64,000 nt of DNA from NCBI RefSeq assembly GCF_004854025.1, contig NZ_STGM01000008.1, positions 1-64,000 of the forward strand, read 5' to 3'. The translations under genes and the position numbers were made by a program. Of this stretch, positions 47,238 through 55,261 are shown piece by piece. The notes under the pieces were generated by a model. The model was not told the origin of the DNA, searched no databases, and worked only from the letters and a program-made list of their open reading frames with translations. The number at the start of each line of letters is the position of its first letter. The stretch's first letter is position 1. The DNA comes from Microbacterium hydrothermale (GTDB lineage: Bacteria > Actinomycetota > Actinomycetes > Actinomycetales > Microbacteriaceae).

Positions 47238-48389
47238 GTGCCTGCTGTGAATCTCGGAATGCCCCGCGTGCCGGAGACCCTCGCTCCCCGTCGCAAGACC
47301 CGTCAGATCCGGGTCGGCAAGGTGCTCGTCGGGGGCGACGCCCCCGTGAGCGTGCAGTCGATGACGACGACGCCGACGACGAACATCAACGCCACCCTGC
47401 AGCAGATCGCCGAGCTCACGGCATCCGGCTGCGAGATCGTGCGCGTGGCCGTGCCGTCGCAGGACGACGCCGACGTGCTGCACATCATCGCCAAGAAGAG
47501 CCAGATCCCGGTCATCGCCGACATCCACTTCCAGCCGAAGTACGTCTTCCAGGCGATCGACGCCGGCTGCGGCGCCGTGCGCGTGAACCCCGGCAACATC
47601 CGCAAGTTCGACGACCAGGTCGGCGCGATCGCGAAGGCGGCCAAGGACGCCGGAGTGTCGCTGCGCATCGGCGTGAACGCCGGTTCGCTCGACCGCCGCC
47701 TGCTCGAGAAGTACGGCAAGGCCACGCCCGAGGCGCTCGTCGAGAGCGCCGTCTGGGAGGCCTCGCTGTTCGAGGAGCACGACTTCCACGACTTCAAGAT
47801 CTCGGTCAAGCACAACGACCCGATCGTCATGGTCAAGGCGTACCGCCTCCTCGCCGAGCGGGGCGACTGGCCCCTGCACCTCGGCGTGACCGAGGCCGGC
47901 CCCGCGTTCCAGGGCACGATCAAGAGCGCCACGGCCTTCGGCATCCTGCTCTCCGAGGGCATCGGCGACACGATCCGCGTCTCGCTGTCGGCCCCGCCCG
48001 CCGAAGAGGTCAAGGTCGGCCACCAGATCCTGCAGTCGCTCAACCTGCGCGAGCGCAAGCTCGAGATCGTCTCGTGCCCCTCGTGCGGTCGCGCGCAGGT
48101 CGACGTCTACACCCTCGCCGACGACGTCACCGAGGGCCTGAAAGACATGACCGTGCCGCTGCGCGTGGCCGTCATGGGCTGCGTCGTGAACGGTCCCGGA
48201 GAGGCGCGCGACGCCGACCTCGGCGTGGCGTCGGGCAACGGCAAGGGCCAGATCTTCGTCAAGGGCCAGGTCATCAAGACCGTGCCCGAGGCTGAGATCG
48301 TGCAGACCCTCATCGAGGAGGCCAACCGCCTCGCCGATGAGATGGGCCCGGATGCCGCGCCCGGGACCGCGCAGGTCATCACGGCCTGA
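47238..48389 (+). CDS. ispG: 4-hydroxy-3-methylbut-2-enyl-diphosphate synthase
   Basis: Fe-S enzyme (GcpE) making HMBPP from MEcPP, the penultimate MEP-pathway step. 383 residues; N-terminal TIM barrel starts [21 protein letters not shown] (split here: [33 protein letters not shown]) and cluster ligands lie in [13 protein letters not shown] and [23 protein letters not shown] start by the TAGGCT box. Functional partner of dxr 5.6 kb upstream. Confidence 0.96.
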   Translation: MPAVNLGMPRVPETLAPRRKTRQIRVGKVLVGGDAPVSVQSMTTTPTTNINATLQQIAELTASGCEIVRVAVPSQDDADVLHIIAKKSQIPVIADIHFQPKYVFQAIDAGCGAVRVNPGNIRKFDDQVGAIAKAAKDAGVSLRIGVNAGSLDRRLLEKYGKATPEALVESAVWEASLFEEHDFHDFKISVKHNDPIVMVKAYRLLAERGDWPLHLGVTEAGPAFQGTIKSATAFGILLSEGIGDTIRVSLSAPPAEEVKVGHQILQSLNLRERKLEIVSCPSCGRAQVDVYTLADDVTEGLKDMTVPLRVAVMGCVVNGPGEARDADLGVASGNGKGQIFVKGQVIKTVPEAEIVQTLIEEANRLADEMGPDAAPGTAQVITA

Positions 48390-48439
48390 GCCGCCCGTCG
48401 CGGGGCGGCGCCCGGTCTTCCGATAGCGTCGGGAGTCCC

Positions 48440-49624
48440 ATGACCGTGACTCCCGCGCCCTCTCTCGCCCGTCCGCTCGTCGCCGGGGTCGTGACCGCCC
48501 TCGTCGGTTTCACCAGCACCTTCGCCGTCGTGCTGACCGGTCTTCGTACGGTCGGGGCCTCTCCGGCCCAGGCCGCGAGCGGGCTGCTCGCGATCTCGAT
48601 CGTCGTCGGCATCGGATGCATCGTGCTGGCGGGACGCTTCCGCATCCCCATCACCGTCGCGTGGTCGACCCCGGGCGTCGCCCTGCTCGCGGCGACCGGC
48701 GCGGTCGACGGCGGGTGGCCGGCGGTCGTGGGCGGCTTCTTCGTCTGCGCCGCGCTCATCCTCTGCACGGCCCTGTTCCCCCCGCTCGGCGCCCTCATCG
48801 CGCGGATTCCGCCCTCGATCGCGCAGGCGATGCTCGCGGGCGTCCTCCTGCCGCTGTGCATCGCCCCGTTCGTCGGCCTGGTCGACGACCCGTGGGGCGT
48901 CGCACCCGTGCTGATCGTGTGGCTCGTGGCATCCCGCCTGCTCCCGCGGTGGGCGGTTCCGCTCGCCTTCGTCGCGGCGATCGTCGTCGTCGCGGTCGAG
49001 CTGACCCGCACCGGCGTCGACACGGATGCCGCTTCGCTGCTGCCGCGGCTCGAGTTCACCGTCCCGACCCTCACCGTCGGCGCCGTGGTGGGGATCGCCC
49101 TGCCCCTGTTCGTCGTCACGATGGCCTCGCAGAACGTGCCCGGCGTCGCGGTGATGAAGAGCCTCGGCTACACGATCCCGTGGCGTCCGGCGATGCTCGT
49201 CACCGGGCTCGGTTCGGCGGCGGCCGCCGGGTTCGGCGGTCACGTGATGAACCTCGGTGCCATCAGCGCGGCGATCGCGGCGGGCCCCGACGCGCACCCC
49301 GACCCGCGTCGCCGCTGGGTCGCGGGCGTGTCGGCCGGGGGCACCTACCTCGTGCTCGGCGCCCTGTCCGCGGCCTTCGCGGCGATCGTGCTGCTCGCTC
49401 CGGCGGGGGTCATCCCCGCGGTCGCCGGCGTCGCCCTGTTCGGGGCCTTCGGGTCCGCGGTGCAGCAGGCGATCGACGACCCCGGCGAGCGGGTGCCCGC
49501 GGTGGTAACGTTCCTCGTCGCGGCATCCGGGATCGCGGTGTTGGGCGTGAGCGCCGCGTTCTGGGCGCTGCTGGCGGGGCTCGTCACGCGCGCGGTGCTG
49601 CACGTGGGGCGGCGGGCCGGCTGA
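48440..49624 (+). CDS. BenE-family benzoate/H+ symporter-like protein
   Basis: A 394-residue transporter with 11-12 hydrophobic helices, matching the benzoate transporter BenE family (SLARPLVAGVVTALVGFTST, GRFRIPITVAWSTPGVALLA, MASQNVPGVAVMKSLGYTIP). TAGCGT lies ten bases before the ATG and GGGAG six bases before, so a very short leader is possible. No benzoate-degradation gene is nearby; substrate unproven. Confidence 0.85.
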   Translation: MTVTPAPSLARPLVAGVVTALVGFTSTFAVVLTGLRTVGASPAQAASGLLAISIVVGIGCIVLAGRFRIPITVAWSTPGVALLAATGAVDGGWPAVVGGFFVCAALILCTALFPPLGALIARIPPSIAQAMLAGVLLPLCIAPFVGLVDDPWGVAPVLIVWLVASRLLPRWAVPLAFVAAIVVVAVELTRTGVDTDAASLLPRLEFTVPTLTVGAVVGIALPLFVVTMASQNVPGVAVMKSLGYTIPWRPAMLVTGLGSAAAAGFGGHVMNLGAISAAIAAGPDAHPDPRRRWVAGVSAGGTYLVLGALSAAFAAIVLLAPAGVIPAVAGVALFGAFGSAVQQAIDDPGERVPAVVTFLVAASGIAVLGVSAAFWALLAGLVTRAVLHVGRRAG

Positions 49625-49698
49625 CCACCGTCACCGTTTCGTTATCCGTGGCCTCGTCCGCGTGGGAACCGAACGGGGATTCGCGGACACTTCAGAGT

Positions 49699-50229
49699 GT
49701 GGATGACGACGACACCGGGCTGTGGGACCGGGTACGCCAGGGGGACGAACTTGCGCTCGCCGCGCTGTTCGACCGGCACGAGGGGCGGCTGTTCCGGCAC
49801 GCCTCGAGACTGCTGACCCATCGGGAGGACGCGAAGGATGCCGTGACGGTCGCCTTCTTCGAGCTATGGCGCAAGCGGGCGACGGTGCGACTGGTCGACG
49901 GATCGCCGCTGCCGTGGCTGCTGACGACGGTGGCGCACTGCGCACGCAATCTCGAGCGCTCGAGCCGGCGGTACCGAGCGCTCCTGGACCGAGCGCCGGT
50001 GGCCGAGCCGCGGGCGGTGCACGGGCGCGACGACAGCGGCGTGATGGAGGCGTTGAAGCGGCTGCCGGAGCGAGAGCAGGCGGTGGTGGTGCTGTCGGTG
50101 CTGGAGGGGTACGCCGAACGCGAGGTGGCCCAGGCCCTCGGCATCCCGCCGGGGACGGTGAAGTCGCGGCTGGCCCGCGCGAGGGCGAAATTGCGCAGCG
50201 AGATCGCGATGGGAGGGGCACGGGCATGA
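49699..50229 (+). CDS. ECF-type RNA polymerase sigma factor
   Basis: A 176-residue group 4 sigma factor. Region 2 spans RVRQGDELALAALFDRHEGR to DAVTVAFFELWRKRA, with SPLPWLLTTVAHCARNLERS; region 4 is LPEREQAVVVLSVLEGYAER and VAQALGIPPGTVKSRLARAR. The GTG at 49699 is chosen by homology length; the longer upstream frame is a shadow of the benE-like gene. It overlaps the downstream membrane protein by ATGA, the usual arrangement of an ECF sigma factor with its regulator, but no anti-sigma domain is identified. Confidence 0.88.
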   Translation: MDDDDTGLWDRVRQGDELALAALFDRHEGRLFRHASRLLTHREDAKDAVTVAFFELWRKRATVRLVDGSPLPWLLTTVAHCARNLERSSRRYRALLDRAPVAEPRAVHGRDDSGVMEALKRLPEREQAVVVLSVLEGYAEREVAQALGIPPGTVKSRLARARAKLRSEIAMGGARA

Positions 50230-51335
50230 ACGACGAACTGACGCCCGAGGAGCGTGCGGCCCTGCGCGCACGAATCATGGGAGGCGCTCGTGACATCATG
50301 CCCGTCGGCGGGCACCGGGCAGCCTGGATCGCCGGATCGATCGCCGCGGTGCTGGTGGTCGGCATCGCGGGGGGCGTGGCGGTGACCTCGACGCTGGGCG
50401 CGCCGCAGGTCGCGACCTCGCCGAGTCCGACGGCCGCGGTGATCGAGCCCGAGCCCACGACGACCCCCACCCCTACTCCCACCCCCACCCCGAGTGCGAC
50501 GTCGACCGCACCGACGCCGGACGCGTTCGGCGGCGATTGCGCGAACGTCTTGAGCGATGAGGAGGCCTCGGCGATCGTCGGGGTCGAGATGGTGCTCGCG
50601 AACGGTCTGGCCCCGGACGACCCCGGGGTCCTCGGCGGAATCTCCTGCCAGTGGCGCGCCTCCGGCGAGGGGTACGAAGCGGTGGGCGTCTCCGTGTTCC
50701 CCTCCGATGTGGTGCCCGAAACGCTGCGCGGTTCGCTCGGCGTTCCGTCGAACTGCTCCCTGGATGCACTCGGTTGCCGATCCGACGCGCGGTTCGGCGA
50801 CGCCGTCGTCTCGGCGTGGGGTTCGACGGACGCGCAGGTGGCGGCGCTTCTCGCGGAAGTCGGGCCGCGAGCGGAGGAGAGACCCGGTGTGGGAAGTGCC
50901 GTTCCTCCGGGAGCCTGGGCCGTGCCGGACTGCGAAACCGTCCTGCGTCTCGCTCAGGACGCGCGCGGTGAAGGTGATCTGACACCCCACCGAGGCGATT
51001 ACTTCCCCTTCGGGCTCGCCTGGGACGTTATGAGCGCGAACGGGGCCGCGGGGTACTGCGCGCTCGACAACGGGTCGAGCGTCGACAGTGCGGCGGTGAT
51101 CGACATCCTCTTCGGTCCGGGCTCGGAGCCGGACGCCGCGGCCATCGAGAAGATGTCGGGTGTCGCCGTCTCGGTCGAGGGAGCGGACGCCGCGTGGCAT
51201 TTCCCGGAATTCACGCCGGCCTTCGAACTCCTCCTCGTGCAGTCCGGCCGCAACATGCTCTCGATCGGGACGGGCAATCTCACCGAGGCGGAGATGGCGC
51301 GGATCGCCGAGGGGCTGATCGGCGGTCTCGAGTGA
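50226..51335 (+). CDS. Membrane-anchored protein cotranscribed with the ECF sigma factor
   Basis: 369 residues: a cytoplasmic N-terminus of about 30 residues, one transmembrane segment (about 31-55: [20 protein letters not shown]), a linker [13 protein letters not shown], and an extracytoplasmic domain with six or more Cys residues ([43 protein letters not shown]). The linker has an exact TP repeat. The N-terminal part is too short for a known anti-sigma domain, so it may be a sensor lipoprotein-like partner of unknown kind. Start fixed by the ATGA overlap with the sigma factor. Confidence 0.72.
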   Translation: MNDELTPEERAALRARIMGGARDIMPVGGHRAAWIAGSIAAVLVVGIAGGVAVTSTLGAPQVATSPSPTAAVIEPEPTTTPTPTPTPTPSATSTAPTPDAFGGDCANVLSDEEASAIVGVEMVLANGLAPDDPGVLGGISCQWRASGEGYEAVGVSVFPSDVVPETLRGSLGVPSNCSLDALGCRSDARFGDAVVSAWGSTDAQVAALLAEVGPRAEERPGVGSAVPPGAWAVPDCETVLRLAQDARGEGDLTPHRGDYFPFGLAWDVMSANGAAGYCALDNGSSVDSAAVIDILFGPGSEPDAAAIEKMSGVAVSVEGADAAWHFPEFTPAFELLLVQSGRNMLSIGTGNLTEAEMARIAEGLIGGLE

Positions 51336-51370
51336 CGCGCCGCCGACCGCTGGCCCTCATCCGCGCGGCC

Positions 51371-51376
51371 TAGACT
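51371..51376 (+). promoter_or_regulatory. -10 hexamer TAGACT of proS
   Basis: TAGACT lies eight bases before the GTG at 51385, a near-leaderless layout. Confidence 0.5.
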
Positions 51377-51384
51377 CGACTCTC

Positions 51385-53181
51385 GTGGTCACCCGTCTGT
51401 CGAACTACTTCCTCCGCACGCTCCGCGAAGACCCCTCGGATGCCGAGGTCACGAGCCACCGCCTGCTCGTGCGCGCCGGCTACATCCGCCGCAACGCCCC
51501 GGGCATCTTCGCGTGGCTGCCTCTCGGCCTGAAGGTCAAGGCCAAGATCGAGGCCGTCGTGCGCGAGGAGATGGCGAACGCCGGTGCGTTCGAGGTGCAC
51601 TTCCCGGCTCTGCTGCCGCGTGAGCCCTACGAGGTCACCGGCCGCTGGGAGGAGTACGGCGACGCGCTGTTCCGCCTGCAGGACCGCAAGGGAGCCGACT
51701 ACCTGCTCGCGCCCACGCACGAGGAGATGTTCACCCTGCTGGTGAAGGACCTCTACTCGTCGTACAAGGACCTGCCGCTGACGATCTATCAGATCCAGGA
51801 CAAGTACCGCGACGAGGCTCGCCCGCGCGCCGGTCTCCTGCGCGGTCGCGAGTTCACGATGAAGGACGCGTACTCGTTCGACGCGACCGACGCCGGTCTC
51901 GACGCCTCGTACCAGGCGCAGCGCGACGCCTACGAGCGCATCTTCACGCGCCTCGGCCTCGAGTACGTCATCGTCGCCGCCGACGCCGGCGCCATGGGCG
52001 GGTCGAAGTCCGAGGAGTTCCTGCACCCGACCCCCATCGGCGAAGACACCTTCGTGCGCTCCGCGGGCGGCTACGCCGCGAACGTCGAGGCCTTCACGAC
52101 CGTCGTGCCCGACGCCCTCCCGATCGAGGGACAGCCGGATGCCGTGATCTTCGACTCCCCGAACACGCCCACGATCGCGACTCTCGTCGACCACGCCAAC
52201 GCGCACCTCGACGCCCCCGCCCCCGGCATCGCCGGACCCGCGACCGCCGAGGCCACCGCGTGGACCGCCGCGCACACGCTCAAGAACGTCGTCCTCGCCC
52301 TCACCCACCTCGACGGCACGCGCGAACTCGTCGTCGTGGGCCTGCCCGGCGACCGCGACGTCGACGACAAGCGCGTCGAGGTGGCCTTCGCCCCGGCCGA
52401 GGTCGAGGCCGCGACCGAGAAGGACTTCGCTGAGAACCCGCTCCTGGTCAAGGGCTACATCGGCCCCTGGTCGCCCACCGGTCCCGTTCTGGGCGAGGAG
52501 TCGGCGACGAAGATCCGCTACGTGCTCGACCCCCGCGTGGTCGACGGAACCGCGTGGATCACCGGCGCCAACATCGACCAGAAGCACGTGCAGTCGCTCG
52601 TCGCCGGTCGCGACTTCGTCGGCGACGGCTTCGTCGAGGTCTCGACCGTGCGCGCCGGCGATCCGGCCCCCGACGGCTCGGGCCCCGTGGAGCTCGCGCG
52701 CGGCATGGAGGTCGGCCACGTCTTCCAGCTCGGCCGCAAGTACGCCGAGGCCCTGGGTTTGAAGGTCCTCGACGAGAACGGCAAGCTCGCCACGGTCACG
52801 ATGGGCTCGTACGGCATCGGCGTGACCCGCATCCTCGCGATCATCGCCGAGCTCAACAACGACGACAAGGGGCTGATCTGGCCGGAGTCGGTCGCTCCGT
52901 TCGACGTGCACGTGGTGGCCACCGGCCGCGACGCGGCGGCGTTCGAGCTCGCGGCATCCGTCTCCGACCGGCTCGAGACCGCGGGACTCGACGTGCTCTA
53001 CGACGACCGCCCCAAGGTCTCGCCCGGTGTGAAGTTCGGCGACGCCGAGCTCGTCGGCATCCCGCGCATCCTCATCGTGGGCCGCGGCGCGGCCGACGGC
53101 CAGGTCGAGCTGTGGGACCGCCGCACGGGCGAGCGCGAGACGGTGTCGGTCGATGACGCCGTGGCGGCTCTGACCCGCTGA
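51385..53181 (+). CDS. proS: Prolyl-tRNA synthetase (bacterial type)
   Basis: Charges tRNA-Pro. 598 residues, class II synthetase of the long ProS1 form with an editing (INS) domain (about residues 225-400) inserted in the catalytic core. Motif 2 lies in [20 protein letters not shown] and motif 3 in [34 protein letters not shown] is the core segment between them. GTG start by TAGACT. No tRNA gene nearby. Confidence 0.96.
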   Translation: MVTRLSNYFLRTLREDPSDAEVTSHRLLVRAGYIRRNAPGIFAWLPLGLKVKAKIEAVVREEMANAGAFEVHFPALLPREPYEVTGRWEEYGDALFRLQDRKGADYLLAPTHEEMFTLLVKDLYSSYKDLPLTIYQIQDKYRDEARPRAGLLRGREFTMKDAYSFDATDAGLDASYQAQRDAYERIFTRLGLEYVIVAADAGAMGGSKSEEFLHPTPIGEDTFVRSAGGYAANVEAFTTVVPDALPIEGQPDAVIFDSPNTPTIATLVDHANAHLDAPAPGIAGPATAEATAWTAAHTLKNVVLALTHLDGTRELVVVGLPGDRDVDDKRVEVAFAPAEVEAATEKDFAENPLLVKGYIGPWSPTGPVLGEESATKIRYVLDPRVVDGTAWITGANIDQKHVQSLVAGRDFVGDGFVEVSTVRAGDPAPDGSGPVELARGMEVGHVFQLGRKYAEALGLKVLDENGKLATVTMGSYGIGVTRILAIIAELNNDDKGLIWPESVAPFDVHVVATGRDAAAFELAASVSDRLETAGLDVLYDDRPKVSPGVKFGDAELVGIPRILIVGRGAADGQVELWDRRTGERETVSVDDAVAALTR

Positions 53182-53204
53182 CGTCGCCGCTCCGGCGCCT
53201 CTTC

Positions 53205-53279
53205 ACCGCGAGACGGCATCTCGCTGACGAAACCGTTGCAGGCTGCAACCGACTCGTCGGTGAGATGCCGTCTCGCGGT
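53205..53279. repeat. Long intergenic hairpin E7 after proS
   Basis: 26-base arms (53205-53230, 53254-53279) pair with two mismatches and enclose the palindrome GTTGCAGGCTGCAAC (53235-53249). The arm ends GCGAGACGGCATC and GATGCCGTCTCGC hold a GATGCC motif. Likely a transcript-end structure; it is not followed by a T tract. Confidence 0.75.
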
Positions 53280-53283
53280 CGTC

Positions 53284-53329
53284 GAGGGGGCTACCGGGGA
53301 GGGGGCTACCGGGGAGGGAGCAGACCGGG
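53284..53329. repeat. 15-bp tandem repeat
   Basis: GAGGGGGCTACCGGG is repeated exactly (53284-53298, 53299-53313), followed by a diverged third copy. It lies upstream of the aldo/keto reductase and shows no reading-frame function. Confidence 0.75.
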
Positions 53330-53344
53330 AGGGGGAAGCATCGG

Positions 53345-53350
53345 TACCGT
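53345..53350 (+). promoter_or_regulatory. -10 hexamer TACCGT of the second aldo/keto reductase
   Basis: TACCGT then seven bases then ATG at 53358, close to the leaderless layout. Confidence 0.5.
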
Positions 53351-53357
53351 GGATGCC

Positions 53358-54179
53358 ATGATCTCCGCTCCCCGCCTGTCGCTGAGCGACGGCTCCACGA
53401 TCCCGCAGCTCGGCGTCGGCACGTACAAGGTGCCGGCCGAGGTCACCGTCGATCTCGTGGAGGGCGCGCTCGCCGCGGGCTACCGCCACGTCGACACCGC
53501 GGCCCTCTACGGCAACGAGGCGGAGGTCGGCGCGGGACTGCGCGCGTCGGGCCTGGACCGCGACGAGGTCTTCGTCACGACGAAGGTCTGGAACGACGAT
53601 CAGGGCTTCGACCGCACGCTGCGGGCGTTCGACGAGAGCGCCGTGAAGCTCGGCCTCGACCGGGTCGACCTGTACCTGATCCACTGGCCCATCCCGAGCG
53701 CCGACCGGTACGTCGACACGTGGAAGGCGCTGCTGCGCCTGCAGCAGGAGGGGCGCGCCACCTCGATCGGCGTGAGCAACTTCTCGATCCCGCACCTGGA
53801 GCGCCTGCGCGACGAGACGGGCGTGCTGCCGGCGGTCAACCAGGTCGAGCTGCACCCGCGCTTCCCGCAGGACGAGCTCGTCGCCTGGCACGCGGCGCAC
53901 GGCATCGTGACCGAGTCGTGGGCCCCGCTCGCGCGCGGTGGTCTGCTCGACGAGCCGGTGCTGTCGCAGATCGCCGCGAAGTACGGCAAGACCCCCGCTC
54001 AGGTCGTCATCCGCTGGCACCTCGACCGCGACCTCGTGGTGTTCCCCAAATCGGTGTCGCTGGACCGCATCCGCGAGAACGGGGATGTGTTCGACTTCAC
54101 GCTCGACGCCGACGATCGCGCGCGGATCGCCGGGCTCGAGACGGGCGAGCGGACGGGGCGCAACCCCGACCTGGACTGA
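53358..54179 (+). CDS. Aldo/keto reductase (AKR5-like)
   Basis: 273 residues, TIM-barrel NADPH oxidoreductase related to 2,5-diketo-D-gluconate reductases. Tetrad: Asp and Tyr in YRHVDTAALYGNEAEVG, Lys in DEVFVTTKVWND, His in YLIHWPIPS. GVSNFSIPHLERL and VVFPKSVSLDRIREN carry the cofactor-site pattern. ATG chosen by the TACCGT box; the earlier in-frame start would run through the tandem repeat and hairpin. Substrate unknown. Confidence 0.92.
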   Translation: MISAPRLSLSDGSTIPQLGVGTYKVPAEVTVDLVEGALAAGYRHVDTAALYGNEAEVGAGLRASGLDRDEVFVTTKVWNDDQGFDRTLRAFDESAVKLGLDRVDLYLIHWPIPSADRYVDTWKALLRLQQEGRATSIGVSNFSIPHLERLRDETGVLPAVNQVELHPRFPQDELVAWHAAHGIVTESWAPLARGGLLDEPVLSQIAAKYGKTPAQVVIRWHLDRDLVVFPKSVSLDRIRENGDVFDFTLDADDRARIAGLETGERTGRNPDLD

Positions 54180-54209
54180 CCGCCCGGGTCGTGCTTCCCG
54201 CGACGCCGT

Positions 54210-54302
54210 GCACGACGCAGGAGATCCGGCGAACGTCGGGCGGTCACGGGCGTGGCCACCGGCCCGCCGTCGTCGGCCGGCCGCCGATCTCCTGCGTTGT
54301 GC
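54210..54302. repeat. Intergenic hairpin element E2
   Basis: Arms GCACGACGCAGGAGATC (54210-54226) and GATCTCCTGCGTTGTGC (54286-54302) pair with one mismatch across a GC-rich spacer of 59 bases. Same core as E1, E3 and E4. Confidence 0.8.
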
Positions 54303-54357
54303 TCGGGCCCGGACGGCCGTTGTGCTCGGGCCCGGACGGCCGTTGTGCTCGGGCCCG
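54296..54357. repeat. 23-bp exact tandem repeat
   Basis: GTTGTGCTCGGGCCCGGACGGCC is repeated twice exactly (54296-54318, 54319-54341) followed by 16 bases of a third copy (54342-54357). It starts inside the right arm of E2 (GTTGTGC is shared) and looks like a recent local duplication. Confidence 0.85.
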
Positions 54358-54375
54358 CTCGACGCGGGCCGCCGC

Positions 54376-55185
54376 TCACGCGTCGAGGCGGGCGTACCGT
54401 GCGCGGAAGACCGTGAACACGCCGTAGGCGAGGAAGCCGAGCCCGACGAGGCAGGCGAGCAGCGGACCCGCGGGCACCGCGAGCACCGCCGACACGGCCC
54501 CGTCGAGACCGCCCGCCGTGTCGGGCTCGACCGTGACGGCCGCGACGACGACGAGCGTGCCGACGATCAGCAGCGCGATGCCCTTCGTCACGAATCCGAT
54601 CACCCCGAGGGTCGTGAGGGCGAAGCCCGCCGGTCCGTCGGGCGTGCGCACCTTCGTGCGGAACGACCGGCGCACCCCCATCCACACGAACCCGACGCCC
54701 ACCGCGGCCACCGCGACGCCGACCGTCCCGAGCACGAACCCGCCGACCGACCACGTCAGCACGCCCTCGCTGAGGTCTTCCGCGGCTTGTTCGGCGCGCG
54801 GGCGCGCACCGAGGGCGACGGATGCCGAGACGAGACCGATCGCGACGAAGACCACGCCCTGCGGCGCCTCGGTGAGGATCCGGCCGATCCGGCGCCACAC
54901 GGTGAGGTGGCGGGGAGCGAACGCCTGCAGCAGATGCCAGCCCCCGAGGGCGACGAGGCCGACCGCGAGGGCCCACAACGCCGCCGACCCGAGAGGGACG
55001 GCCGCGAGGGCGCGGAACGCGCCCGTCTGATCGCTGTCCTCCTGCGCGCCGAAGCCGACGGCGATCACCAGCCCGCCGATCAGCAGGTGCAGGACGCCGT
55101 TCGCGGCGTACCCGGCGCGCGCGGCGACGCGGAACGCGGGGTTGGCCTCCGCGTCACGGGCGGCGGCGCGGGCGGGGGTCGACAT
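54376..55185 (-). CDS. DUF1206 membrane protein
   Basis: 269 residues with six hydrophobic helices in three pairs, the DUF1206 pattern; each pair ends in a glycine-rich loop (AANGVLHLLIGGLVIAVGFG, ALWALAVGLVALGGWHLLQA, VVFVAIGLVSASVALGARP). No function known. The start is ATG 55185, fixed by TACGGT six bases upstream, rather than the GTG three bases earlier. Convergent with the aldo/keto reductase. Confidence 0.8.
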   Translation of the reverse strand: MSTPARAAARDAEANPAFRVAARAGYAANGVLHLLIGGLVIAVGFGAQEDSDQTGAFRALAAVPLGSAALWALAVGLVALGGWHLLQAFAPRHLTVWRRIGRILTEAPQGVVFVAIGLVSASVALGARPRAEQAAEDLSEGVLTWSVGGFVLGTVGVAVAAVGVGFVWMGVRRSFRTKVRTPDGPAGFALTTLGVIGFVTKGIALLIVGTLVVVAAVTVEPDTAGGLDGAVSAVLAVPAGPLLACLVGLGFLAYGVFTVFRARYARLDA

Positions 55186-55190
55186 CACGC

Positions 55191-55197
55191 CACCGTA
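55191..55197 (-). promoter_or_regulatory. -10 hexamer TACGGT of the DUF1206 gene
   Basis: On the minus strand TACGGT (55197-55192) is followed by GGCGTG and the ATG: six-base leaderless layout. Confidence 0.55.
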
Positions 55198-55249
55198 GGC
55201 GCCGAGGCGGTGCCCGCGCGAGGGGCGTCGGGCCCGCCGACGTGATGCC

Positions 55250-55255
55250 TATCAT
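55250..55255 (+). promoter_or_regulatory. -10 hexamer TATCAT of the HdeD-lipase gene
   Basis: TATCAT then GGCCTG then ATG at 55262: six-base leaderless layout. Confidence 0.6.
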
Positions 55256-55261
55256 GGCCTG

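Noticed and set aside
50460..50520. Short CCCAC/CCTAC-type repeats near the TP linker as a mobile or CRISPR-like element
   Set aside because: They are the codons of the TPTPTP linker of a membrane protein; unit length and composition fit coding slippage only.
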